A DNA stretch of 64,000 bases from Rhodosporidiobolus odoratus (Eukaryota; Basidiomycota; Microbotryomycetes; Sporidiobolales; Sporidiobolaceae): the NCBI GenBank assembly GCA_034387635.1, contig JAOANU010000010.1, positions 186,001 through 250,000 of the forward strand, in the 5' to 3' direction. Position numbers and translations under genes: made by a program. Below are positions 43,564 through 54,979 of this stretch, piece after piece. The notes under the pieces are model-generated. The model did not search any database and was not told the origin of the DNA. It saw only the letters and a program-made list of their open reading frames with translations. The first letter of the stretch is position 1, and each line of letters starts with the position of its first letter.

Positions 43564-45584
43564 ATGGTCAACCCAGCCTCACCCACTCCATTTCAGCGCT
43601 CAACCTCGCAGAGTTCCCCCACTTCCTCCTCCACTTCCCTCTTTATCTCCCTTCTCTCCCATTCCCTCATCTCAATCTCCCTCCTAGTCTACATCAACGC
43701 ATCGACCTCCTTCCTCCTCACTCAGTGTCTCTCCGTCTCCCCCTCCAGAACAGGAAGCTGGACCGCCCGCCTTCTCTTCGCCGACGAGATCACAGCCTTG
43801 ACAGTCTACCTGCCCGCTGGAGCAGCAGCTGACAGGTGGGGGGTCAAGAGAATAGCGATACTGGGACATGGTGTAGCTGCGGTGGGGCTTATAGCGTATG
43901 CGAATGCGCCATCGTTGGGGTGGTTGATCGTGGCGAGGGTTTTGTTCGCTGTGCGCTCGTCGTCTCTCGCTCCTTCCCGTTGTTGGAGCCGTCTCTGACG
44001 CTTGAGTACTACAGCTGGGAGCCGGAACACTCGTCACGACACTTAGCTCAATGTTGTCCGCCGTTTCGGCTTCTTCGTCCACTTCCGTAGCAGCTTCTTC
44101 CCCTCGTTTTCCAGCAAGGCCAGTCCCAGATGAGGAGACTCCCCTATTCCAGAACGGAGATGGTGTCGACTTGGCCGGGGCAGGAGCATCGCCAGCGAGC
44201 AAGAGGGCCGGCAGGCTGGCCGGGATGATGGGTTTCGCGAGCGGACTTGGAGCGTTGCTCGCAGGTCAGTCGTCTCGCTTACCTTTCCCTGCTCATCCAG
44301 TCACTGATCACTTTTTCTCGCAGTTTTCGGCTTCCTCCGGCTTCCTCCTCTCCTCTCCCACATCCTCTCGCCAACAGCTACCCCCTCACCTCGCACCGAA
44401 TCCCTCGCTCTCATCCTCACTTTCTACGTTGTCGCCGCGTGTGCTTTCCTCGAGGCCCTTCTGCTGGCTTCCCTACTTCCGGCGACACCATCACGAGCGC
44501 CGCGACCAGATGCAGAACGGAAGAGCGCGCGTGACAGGGTAGGGGAGAGTGTGAAAGGGTTGTTTGAGGGGTTCAAGTTGGCGTGGGAGGAGGGAGAGGT
44601 TGGGTTGGGGTATTTGTCAAGTTTTGCGGTCCGTATCTACCTTTCCCCAGTCGTGCTCATACCCCGCAAGAGGAGCCTGACCTTCGCGTCTTCGTCTCTC
44701 GCAAGAGTCGCGCCCAAGCGGTAATCGTCACCGCTTACATTCCCTTACTCGTCACCCGTGTAGGTTCTTTTCTCTCGCCTCAACGACCACCAATAAACTG
44801 ACACTCCACTGTTGAGCAGTACCTCACCTCGCACGACCTCTGCTCCACCACCTCGCCCTCGTCCCCCTCGACCTCCTCCTCCTGCCCAAAAGCCTACATC
44901 CTGTCCTCAATCCTGACCGGCACCATCCAACTCCTCTCTCTCCTCCTCTCCCCTCTAATCGGATACCTCTCGACCTGCCCCCTCTTTCTCCGATCCTCCC
45001 CTTCCTCCTCCTCCTCCTCGAGCCGCTCCCCCTCCCTCCCCCTCACCCTCTGCCTGACCTTCACCCTCGGCGCCCTCGCCCTCGCCCTCTTCTCCCACCT
45101 CCCTCACGACGGCGACCCTCGGCCCCCCCAATCTTGGGTATGGATCTCTATCTCGGGGATCGGAATCGCTCAAGCTGCGGGGGTCGTACTTAGTTTGGCT
45201 TTGGTAACGGATGGGGGGGTTAGGTTGGCTGAACGGAGGTTGCAAGAAGAGGAGGGCGAGGGAGGGGAGGGAGGGAAGAAAGAGGTTGCGGGGAGGTTGG
45301 GGGGTTCTTATGCTTTGAGCGGAGGTAGGTTTTACTTTTCTCTCCACTTTCCTTCTGTCGCTCTTCTTTCCCCTCTCGTGTGCCTTCAAGCCACTCTTTG
45401 TGACATGCCACTGCTGCTGACCGACATGCCTCCATGGGCTCGAGCAGGCCTAGGTATTCTACTCGTCGGATCCACCGCCGGATGGATCTTTGATCGTTGG
45501 TGGTCTGGCGCACCCTTTGCGTTGATGGCTGTAGTGGATGGGATAGTAGCTTTAGCGGCGGGGGTGGTCTGGCTGAGAGGGTGA
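43564..45584 (+). CDS. Major facilitator superfamily transporter
   Basis: Six exons (43564-43950, 44015-44264, 44324-44628, 44706-44759, 44820-45324, 45448-45584) give 545 residues. Hydrophobic segments alternate with loops throughout: LFISLLSHSLISISLLVYIN, LTVYLPAGAAADRWGVKRIA (with the MFS loop 2-3 signature GAAADRWGVKR), ALILTFYVVAACAFLEALLL, ILSSILTGTIQLLSLLLSPL and LGILLVGSTAGWIFDRWWSG. The long middle loop contains ESVKGLFEGFKLAWEEG. Substrate unknown. The acceptor of the 54-nt exon is AAG rather than CAG/TAG, so that junction is less certain. Confidence 0.85.
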
Positions 45585-45762
45585 GGTGGGCGTCGAGTGG
45601 ACATACCGAAACAAAAGCAAAAAGAAGAAGAAGAAAAAAGAAAGGTGGTTTGGTAGTCTTTTCTCCACAAGCCGTGTTGTGAATACCTCTCGCTCTCCTT
45701 CTCCGCTAGTTTACGTAGAGCAGTTGTCTTGTGTTGCACACAGCCAGACAAGGGCTTGTCGA

Positions 45763-48216
45763 CTATTCTTCATCGCAAATCCCGATCAAGTCGATATAAG
45801 CGTCAGCTATTGGCTCGGCCGCGTCGAGGCGGAGATCTGTAGCCGTTGGACGAGGGACAAGGAAGAAACAAAAGGACGATGTCAGTGCAAGGCGAAGCAA
45901 GCGAGTCCACGGAAGAGAGGGAAGGATGGGCCAATCGGGCGAAGTAGCGCGAAGGAAAGGTGGAAGGCGTGCATAGACGGGAAGAAGAAAAGGAGGAACC
46001 TGAACGCACAATGCACTCCATCTCCAACAATCTGATCCACCGCAACCGGTCTAACCCTCTTCCCAACCTCTACAACCTCCCACCCATTCTCCTCCGCCAC
46101 CTCCTTGATCCTCTCATTAGTATACTCCAACCTCGGTCCGGTCCGACAATCATGATTGTGCAATTGAGGGTGAAAGGAAGGCATGGTTAGGAAGATTAGG
46201 GTAGGGTTTTTGTGGGAGGATCGGAGGGCGTGACAGGATCTGATTATTCGAGGCCAGGTTGTGAGGGTTTTGGTTAGCGAACGGAGGAGGGTGGAGGTTC
46301 GGGGACAGTTCCAGCAGATTTGGTGAGTGCCCTGCGATGGTCAAGTCAAAGAGAGGTGAGTAAGGGAGCAAGGAGGCGAGACGCAGAGGCGAGACACATA
46401 GGCTGGACGGACAGTAGAGATGGCGATCGAGTCGAATTTGCTGATGTAGTCGCAGGCTGGTTCGGCGGTCAGGAAGGGATCCCTGAAAAAGCGTGAGAGG
46501 GTGTAAGCGATCTGTTTCACGCTGTCGAAGCGAAGAAGGGCCGAACCACAAGAATTCCTTCTCGTATCGTGCGACAACAGGACCACCACCGAGAGATCAG
46601 TACAGAGTCAGGAACAAGGGTTCGAATACGCGACGCACCATGAACATATTCCCGACATGCGCCTTCCGACTCAGCGCTTTCGGACTCCCTTCAACAACAC
46701 TATCATTCCCCTCCAACCTATGCGCCACAATATCCAACAACCCCCTCGCATGCGAATCTCCCATCAAAAACGCATTGTGCTTCTTCGTAATACAAGACGT
46801 GTGATCGCGGAATCGTTGTCCTGCATGGGTGTATTGACAACCGGAAGGGATGAAGGTTGAGAGACCGGCTACGGGACGAGTGTAGCGGTGGTCTAGGGGG
46901 ACGGGGTAGCGGGGGTGGATCAGGTCGAGGGGGTTGGAGGGGATGTAGGAGCCGTCGACGGGATCGTCGACATCGTGGCAAGAAGGGAGAGCAACGGAGG
47001 ACTCTTCAGTAGTCCGTGGGGAGGAGGAGGTAAAGAATGCGGAGAATAGATGCGAGAGGGAGGAAACTGAAGAGGACGGTCGTATCGTAGCTGGGATGGA
47101 GGATGGCGGACCGAGTCGAGGCGGGACAAAGGGAGTGCATTGCGACGAGCAGAGATCGAGTTCGAGCGGCGAAGGCGTGATTGGTCGCATGAGTAAAGGA
47201 GGTTGAGGTCGACTCTGTTCGGCAAAGTCGCCCTCGAGAAAAGCGTTGTAGTCCTCGTACGTTTGCGTGACGTTCAACCACATCCTCCCTGCGTTGTTCG
47301 CCTGAACCTGGTACAGATACTTGCAGTCTCCCAAGTATCGGCTGGGTGTTTCGAACGCTTTCCGTTCCGCCCCTTCGACCTGCACCAAGAAGCTGTCCGG
47401 CCCTAGGTTCCCCCTAATCCATTTCTCGAGCTGCGGGCTGTCGTCTGCTGGATTGATCGAGCTCTCCATCTTCTGGCAGTCTTCGGAAGATGTGCGAGAG
47501 ACGACGAGGTCGAACGCGTTGCAGATACTGGTGGAATAGGAAAGGGAGAGCGAGAAATTTGGAGAGGCGGAAGGTAGAGTGAGGGGTGCGGAGAAGTAGC
47601 GAGAACTGAATGCTGCTGTGGGACGAGGTATTCGGGGATCGGGGCAGTGATATGGCGGACCGCGTAAGCTATTGACGACCTATGGGAGGCAAGGCAGCGT
47701 GAGGGAATTTGACTTGAGAAGGCAAGAAAGGAGAAAAGGGCACACCTTGACTACCACGAACAACATAGTGCCCGCCACTGAAGCTCCTATCAGCCAGCAA
47801 CAGACGGTAGCTGCAGGGCTCCGCTTCCCTCTCCCTCGGTAGGTCGCTCTGCTCGGCGGTCCTCCCTGCTTGGAAAATTCGCGTTAATTCCCCAACCCTG
47901 AAAAACGAGAACGAATGGGCTCACCAATCTTGGACTTCCTCCTCCGACCACGCCCAGTTCGGCGTAGCTTCTCCGCCTAGATCCCCAAGCTGCATCATCC
48001 TGCCCGACCGGTGCGTACAAGCCTCCGCTAGGTCCAGCTCCTCCCAGTTCTGCGGCTTTTGCCCAGAGACTCTGTTTTGGCGGTACAGGCGGCGCTGTGT
48101 CTTCGTGCTCGTCTCGTGGGCCGTGTGAGCTGTGGAGACGAAGGATGCGGTGAGATCACTGCGGCAGTCGGGGGCCGGGAGAAGCGGACGCACGCACGAC
48201 GGACCATTGATGCCAT
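45763..48216 (-). CDS. Type II membrane SGNH/PC-esterase-like protein
   Basis: Seven exons (48216-48194, 48129-47925, 47865-47746, 47679-46646, 46557-46413, 46331-46010, 45836-45763) give 640 residues. A Pro-rich cytosolic N-terminus precedes a single membrane anchor (CCWLIGASVAGTMLFVVVKV, about residues 98-117). The lumenal part has the SGNH block 1 motif AFLMGDSHARGLLDIV (about residue 420), then FDSIAISTGTHQICWNC, FLTMPSFHPQL and a terminal Asp-x-x-His pair split by an intron (DGVHYLRLDA). This layout fits PC-esterase/Cas1-like Golgi enzymes that add or remove acetyl groups on glycans. The fourth intron needs a weak GTTCAT donor. Divergent from the GT92 fusion gene, which also ends in such a domain. 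Confidence 0.72.
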
Positions 48217-48793
48217 CTTGCGTGAACTCTAGCGCTATATACAATCTGGAAGCAGCAGGATCGCGCGAATACTAGACGAGAACAAAAGGGAAGCCAGCCT
48301 CCGAGTTGTCGAATCTGAAATTACTACACAACAGCGACAACAGCTTGGGTGAGGTCGAGACTGCGTAAGGGAGTTTAGGCATACCTTGTTAGCTCTGAGA
48401 CGCCCTTTCCAGCGTTCTTCACGGTGTGAGACGCGAGACCAGCTCCCCACTTTTCCCCCGAGAATTGTGTCCTCCTTTTGGCAATGCTTCAGATGTGCGC
48501 GATGGAGTGCGCGCCGATGATTCTAGGCTGATGTATGAAAGCCTCGGGGGTCCAGCGAAGACATGGAGCTGCATCGGGACTTTTTCCATTTCGAGAGCCA
48601 TCGGAATTCCTGCTGTTTGGTTGTCTCTTCCTTTCACCTGGAGAGACCCGGACGTACCGGCGCGTAGAAGCATACAAGTAAAGCAACATCAGCCCCCTCG
48701 ACCGGAGCAGCCCGACGTCGTCAGTCTCTCGTACCCTTGTACATTTCCCGCCTCATCTCGACTCCACTTTCTCGCTCTCTGCACGCGGCAAAT
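48217..48793. promoter_or_regulatory. Divergent promoter region of the two SGNH-domain genes
   Basis: 577 nt separate the divergent start codons. The arrangement allows shared regulation of two enzymes likely to act on surface glycans. No specific operator was recognised. Confidence 0.5.
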
Positions 48794-51700
48794 ATGATGC
48801 GGGCACGCTCAAGGTACGCTCATTCCCTTCTCCCATACCTGACTCCCGGCTCATCCCTCCTATGCAGTCCGCCCGCTTCCCCTCGTGCGCAATATATCCC
48901 TCTCAATCAACATCACCAGTCCTTCGATTCGCCTGGGCTCTCGCCGAGCACTCCCACCTTCCGCAGAACGTCGGCAGTGTCGGCAGGCGAGTCGGACGCG
49001 GGAAGTGATGAAGGAGGGTGGGCACCGCGGCCGGTTCGTCGTTTCTTTCCTCGTCTCATCCAATCTTTTCTACCTGCCTTACGCCTCCTCGTCGTGCTGA
49101 CATTGCTCCCGCACTGCACAGCAGAGCTTGCAACAACGAAGACGGAATACAGCAGGCTGGCTGAAGTTGCGGACAACGATGTTTGGCAAAGTCGCGAGGG
49201 TAGTGATGGTGCTCGCGGTGCTTATCGGCCTACAACAAGTACTCTCTTCCGTCGCCTTCCCTGATGATACTGCCTATGCTGATCACTATCGCGTGCAGCT
49301 TGCCTTTCCGTCGTTTCGACACGAGACAAAGGTGATCAAGCCGGCTTATACTGGATCGGAACCGGCGTACCGAGGGGCCGTGCAGGAAACACTGGCCAAA
49401 GTTGGGCTGAATTGGGGCAAGGTTCGCTCGCTGCTTTCTTGGGTCAATATCACCTCGCTGCGTATTAACCACCTAGACTGCAGGATGACCCATTCGTTGC
49501 TGCCCTGGAAAAGAGGCTCTTGAACCCGCCGACTCCGCCATATCAGTTCCTTGTCGGAACGATGGAGCACAACGAAGAGCGGGATATACTCGAGTGGCTC
49601 TTTTACCATATCTCGCAGGGAATGGACCATTTCGTCGGTCCGTACAAGCCAGCCTTTTGCTAATCCCGCAAAGACTTAACCTTCTGTTTCCTACCAGTCT
49701 ACGACCACTTCTCCACCGACTCGACACAAGCACTCCTTGCCCCTCTGGTCGACCTTGGCTGGGTGACCTACGTCCCTTACACCGTCAATGACGCCTGGGC
49801 CCAACCTCGCGCCTTTGAAAAGTTCATCGCCGAATGGAAACTCCGCTCGAAATGGCTCTTCTTCTTCGACATCGACGAGTTCATCATCCGTAACGAAACT
49901 CTGCTCGCCGGCACAGGGGAAATGAATGAGCCGTTCGCAGAGTGGTTTGATCAGAAGTATGGCAAGTATGGAGGAGTTGCGATGCCTCGACTCTCGTTCT
50001 CCAGCAATGGAAGGTACACCCACCCTCCCGAAGGTGTCCTCGCCGGCTATACCGAAACTCGCGAGATCGGCCGCGACTTCTTCGCCCCCAAGGTCATCTC
50101 GCAAGCGCGGTTCAAGAAGGCGGGAGGAAATATACACGGTCAGGAGTATACGCCGGAGAGTGGGTTGGAGATGGTGGACCCGTTGGAGAAGAGTGGAGGG
50201 AAGCTTTGGGAGGATAAGAGTGGGTATCCGGTTTACCTCAACCATTACTGGAGTAAGGATTTCGAGGGGTGCGTGAAGCGGATCAAGCAGCAGGTGCGCC
50301 TTCTTTCCCTTCCTATGATCGTCTAGGCTTTTTTCATCTGACTCCGTTGCGTGTGATGTGCAGGCCTTCCCCGGCTCGTGGCGCGAGATCATGGGAGACA
50401 AGTTTTGCAAGCTCGAGATGTCGATGACCGACGACCACGCTACTCTCGCTCGCTACCAAGAATCTACCCTCGCCAAGTACGGCCCAGGAGTCATGACCGT
50501 CGTTGAGCGTTATAAGCAGCGCTTCCCGATCTTGACCCCTAACGACTTCACCCTTTCGACCCTTTCTTCAACCCGCTACTCCACCAAGCGGGTTCCCTTT
50601 CTTCCCTCAAGCGGCGACCGCGTCGAGCCCGGCATGACCCTCGTCGTCGATGCCCCTTCCCCTGGACCCGGTTTCATCGAGGTTGTCCTTTCCACCAAGA
50701 ACTCGAAGCGCGCTTTGCCGGTTACCTACCGTTCCGATGGCGGCGCATCATTCGTCATCCCTTCCTCGACCTCCAGCGACTCCGACTCCGGCTTCCACGA
50801 GCTCAGCATCATTCAGCAGCACCCTGCTGCACCCGATGCAACCCTCGACCCGGTCAGTCCTTGCTCCATCGTCGGTCACATCCGCAATCGCCCCGAAGTC
50901 CCGCAACTTCAGCAGCTCGTCAAGGGCGAGTGCAAGGACGTTGACCTCGACTCTGCATGGCAATTGGCCACCATGACCTGGCCTCATTCCCACTACCGCG
51001 GCGAAGTCCTCTTCCGAAGGTTCTTCAAGCTGTCCCCCGCACCTGTCCTTCCCTCATCCGATTCCCCCTTTCCATCTTCGTCCCTCTCTCTCGACACCCT
51101 CGGCCAAGGCCGCTGGAAACGCTTCGCCATGTCTGCCTTCACCGCCAAAATCGCCTCGACTTCCCCGTCCCGTCTTTACACTACCGAGCGGTGTCCCCGT
51201 CGCTTCGACCCGGGCTACTGGGACCCCGTCTGTGGGAATGAGACGACCCTCGCCCAGGGCGGTGGCGTTCTCCGCTGGGTCCCGGATGGCGCGACCTCGT
51301 ACACCGACTACGTCCTCCCTCCCGCCGAACTCAAGACCTGCCTCGCATCCGGTAGCGCCTCCCCGAAGAAGGTTCTCATCGTCGGTGACTCGGTCGCAAG
51401 CCACACCTTCATGGCCTTCCAATGCATGCTCGATCAAGCCGGCCTTCCCGAACACGAACATGTCCGGTTCCACTCTCTCCAGTACGAGATGTTTGACCTC
51501 GTGGGCGAAACGGGTCCTTTCACTCGGGAAGCATGGGAGAGGTTTATCAGCTGGGATTATGACGAAGTGGCGAAGAAACCGAAGAGTGTTCCGGATATTG
51601 TGGTGATCAATATTGGGTTGTGGGCGGTTAGTTGGGGTTCTGCTGCGGGTTACAAAGCGGGTTTGGGAGAGAGTCTCCGGAGTTTGAAGGAGTTGGAGAA

Positions 51701-52101
51701 GGAGCATGGGGTTAAAATTGTGTGGAGGGAGACGACGGCCGTGTTTCCGCATAAGAAGGAGGGTGATCCGTTGAATCAGATTAATCCTAGGGTTGAGCTT
51801 TTCAATCGGATCGCGAATGAGGCGGTGGATGAGACTGGGATGGAGAGGGTCCCGGCGTATGAGATGACGGTGCCGAGGAGTGATGCCGCGAGGGAGTACG
51901 TTCCCTTCCTCTCTTGTTTACCCTTTCCCGCTCCGTGTCTTTCCCGGGTCTTCCTACCGCTTCCCTCGAGTCTTTGTGCTGACTCTGTTCCTTGTGCCTT
52001 GCGTTCTGTACAACAGTAACGCCCATATGTGCTCCTACGTCCAAGGCGACCTTGCCGAAGTCCTCATTCACGGTTTGTGTCGAAACGTTCTCGTTGCCTA
52101 A
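48794..52101 (+). CDS. GT92 (DUF23) glycosyltransferase fused to a C-terminal SGNH/PC-esterase-like domain
   Basis: Seven exons (48794-48813, 48868-49033, 49122-49421, 49484-49637, 49698-50293, 50364-51895, 52017-52101) give 950 residues. A short N-terminus and a signal anchor (VARVVMVLAVLIGLQQVLSS, about residues 85-104) make it a type II Golgi-type protein. The GT92 part has FLVGTMEHNEERDILEWLFY, HFVVYDHFSTDS, a DxD-type motif in WLFFFDIDEF (about 271-273) and VYLNHYWSKDFEGCVKRIKQ. After a linker comes the second domain: KVLIVGDSVASHTFMAFQCM (SGNH block 1, about 750), DIVVINIGLWAVSW and DNAHMCSYVQGDLAEVL as the Asp-x-x-His end. Predicted to build and acylate or deacylate a galactan-like surface glycan. 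Confidence 0.85.
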
Positions 52102-52549
52102 AATTCGAGGTATTCCTGTCTGTCTCTTTGCCGTTGTTATACCTGCACAGGGGGTCGCTAGCTTATTTATGGCAATGCATTGCGATTTTTGCATTATCTC
52201 GGTCAGAATGGAGGGGAGAGGAGCAGTTGAGTGCTACGATTTGAGCGGTCCCGGACACTGCGATATGCCACAATCTGGTGACGCGTGACGATGTCGTGCT
52301 GTTGCACTAACCCATCTGCGGCAGTGGCCAAGTCACGTCCACTGGACGTGGTTTGACCTTCTCAGACTACCTTCTTTTCCATTTGTGAGGCCGTCAACCT
52401 CCACTTCTGACAGCACTGAGGCCCTCATGAGCCCATGTTGATGTTCAATCGTGGGTAACGAGGATCACATGCTAACCGAGGAAATACAACAGGACTGACT
52501 CCCGCACAAGCCATACGAATAACATAGACCTTTCGTCCCCTTTGGCACT
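52102..52549. other. Convergent intergenic spacer
   Basis: 448 nt between the stop codons of two convergent genes. No supported gene or RNA is seen; it must hold two terminators. Confidence 0.4.
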
Positions 52550-54662
52550 TCAGCCCTCCTGAACGACCTCGACAATTGCCTCCCGGATGATCTTGCACGC
52601 CTTTGCCATATCCTCCTGAGAGATGTTGAGAGGAGGGATGAAGCTGTATCAAACATTGTTAGCTTGATGATGCGGCGAAAGACAGCAAGGACTAAAACGA
52701 ACCGCATCGTCTCGTAAATGCTGGTGGTCAGAAGCAGCAAATCTTTCTCGAGGGCCTTATTCTGTACTCGCGACGCGGTATTCTTGGGGATGCTGGACGT
52801 TGAGGGAGTGTATGGGTCGCCGGGAGATTTGAACTCGATCTACGGAGAACCTCGAGGTAAGCGTGAGGGGAGGACACCCCTTCGGGGCCGCGAAGCAGGG
52901 GGATCGGAAGCCCAGAGTGAAGACCCTGAGAGGACGTGGAAGGCCAAGATATGCATTCGAAGAAAGGCACTCACACCGACCATTAACCCTAATCCACGAA
53001 CCTCAGCGATCGTCTCCCCAACTTTCTCATCCTGCTGTAGCTCGCGTAACAGCCCAAACAGATCCCTCGACCGTGCCTCGACGTTCTCCAGGATCCCTTC
53101 CTCCTTGAACGCGTCTTGGACGGCACAAGCGGCGGTGCACGAGACGGCGTTACCTCCGTAGGTCCCGCCTTGAGAACCGGCCTATAGAGCGCTGAACGAT
53201 TAGAGAAGCGGCTCAGGAGAAGGGTAGCGGTGGGCAACAGCGACACGTACCGGCTGCTTGTCCATCAGTTCCTTCCGAGACACGATACCGCTCAGCGGAA
53301 ACCCGTTTGCGATACCCTTAGCGTAGACCATGACATCAGGTACAACGTCGGGGTAGTGCTCCATAGCGCTGCAGAAGGCTAGGGTTCAGCATCGCTCATA
53401 GCCATCAAAGCCGAAGAGAGCGGACAGGTACGCACAAGTACTTGCCCGTTCGCCCAAATCCAGTCTGTACCTCATCTGCAATGAAAAGCATATCATGCTT
53501 CTCACAAATCTTCTTCAGTCCCTCGAGGTAACCCTTGGGGGCGGGGATGTACCCTCCTTCTCCCAGAACGGGCTCAATAAGGATAGCGGCCGTGTCGCGC
53601 GGGGCGGTTTCTTGCTTGAGGAGGAGCTCGAGCTGGATACGGAAGGAACGAACTGATCAGCAGCGAGGCGGCGTGAAGTGATAAGGAGTGGAAAGTTACG
53701 CACGCGATAGAGGGCGTTCTCGACGAGGTCGTCGTTGTTGGTGGTATGAGGAAGACCGAGTTGGTGCCAATAGGGGTAAGGGGTGGTGAAAACGCCAGGC
53801 TGCGATAAGGATGGGTCAATGGTGCTTCTCTATCTCGTTGGAGAAGCGAACGATGCACCATCAACGGGGCGTATCCAGCGCCGTAGAGGGTCTTTGACTT
53901 GGTAAGGGCCATAGTACCGAAGGTTCGCCCGTGATAGCTGCAAAGAAGCACGCGTTAAGTCTTGCATCGAAGTATGAGGCGAGGAGGGAGGAAGACTCAC
54001 CTGCCCTGGACTACGATAATGTTCTGTTTGCCGGTAGCGTGACGAGCGAGCTTGATCGACGCTTCGACTGCTTCCGCCCCCGAGTTCCAGAAAAAAAAGG
54101 TATCGAGCGATTTGTGCGGCATGACGGGGAGGAGTTTGTCGATAAGCTGGAGGTAGGGCTTGTTGAAGCCGAGGTTGACCTGCACCGATATGGGAGAAGC
54201 AGAGTCAGAAAGGTAGAGTGCAGATTGACAGGAACATGGAGATTCAGCAATTTAGTGGGTAGGAGGGAGGACGAGGGGAAAGGAAAAGGACGCACCTGAC
54301 CATGGACGAGGGTACCGACTTGGTCCTGGGCGGCCTTGGTCACCTTGGGGTGACAGTGACCAAGGTTGGTCACGCCGATGCCGCAGGTGAAGTCGAGCAG
54401 GTTGCGTCCACCTTCGACCGTAACGTACGTTCCCTTCCCACTCGTCATGACCAAGTCGGTGAAGCGGCCAACGCTGTAAGGGCGGAAGGTCGTTGTGAGA
54501 TTGCATTGTCTTGGAGCCACCTAGATAACCGCTAGCGCATCGCGATTGCAGTCACGGCGGTACGCAGCAAGACGGGTACTGGGAGGAGAGCGAAGTTGGG
54601 AGAAGGAGACGGACGAACCCTTTGGCTACGTGCTTGATCCCTAGCTGAGCGAGGCTGGACAT
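52550..54662 (-). CDS. Class III PLP-dependent aminotransferase (4-aminobutyrate aminotransferase-like)
   Basis: Ten exons (54662-54619, 54509-54296, 54179-54001, 53937-53859, 53799-53704, 53632-53436, 53368-53251, 53181-52975, 52839-52703, 52643-52550) give 454 residues. Class III landmarks are all present: [90 protein letters not shown] and [16 protein letters not shown], with the PLP-binding Lys in [21 protein letters not shown] follows. The family includes GABA, ornithine and alanine-glyoxylate transaminases. GABA-type is my best guess from the overall pattern; the substrate is not proven. The acceptor of exon 2 (CCAAG) is chosen because it alone keeps frame. Confidence 0.92.
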
Positions 54663-54979
54663 ACTACGAGGCTGAACGAGCGCGGAAGAACAGCAGATAG
54701 CTTGGAGCAGGAGCGGGACCAGCGGCGACGAAGCCAAATCTGGATCTATGCAGTATCTCGTCCGCGAGTTGCCGGGACTCAGAATCTGGGGAATCTGATG
54801 AGACACTTGAAGCTTGAAGCAGTCCCCCCTTATCAGCTTTTTCACCTTCTCGCCCTCTTTCAACCTTCCGTTCCAGTGCTCAGCCGCTCTGCCTCTACCT
54901 GTGCTTGCCCCTCTGCCTGCAACACTAGAGTACGCTCTATCACTACCCCCGCTCGCCCTCACCGACCACTCTCATCTTC
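54663..54979. promoter_or_regulatory. Divergent promoter region, aminotransferase / helicase
   Basis: 317 nt between divergent start codons. No specific motif was recognised. Confidence 0.4.
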
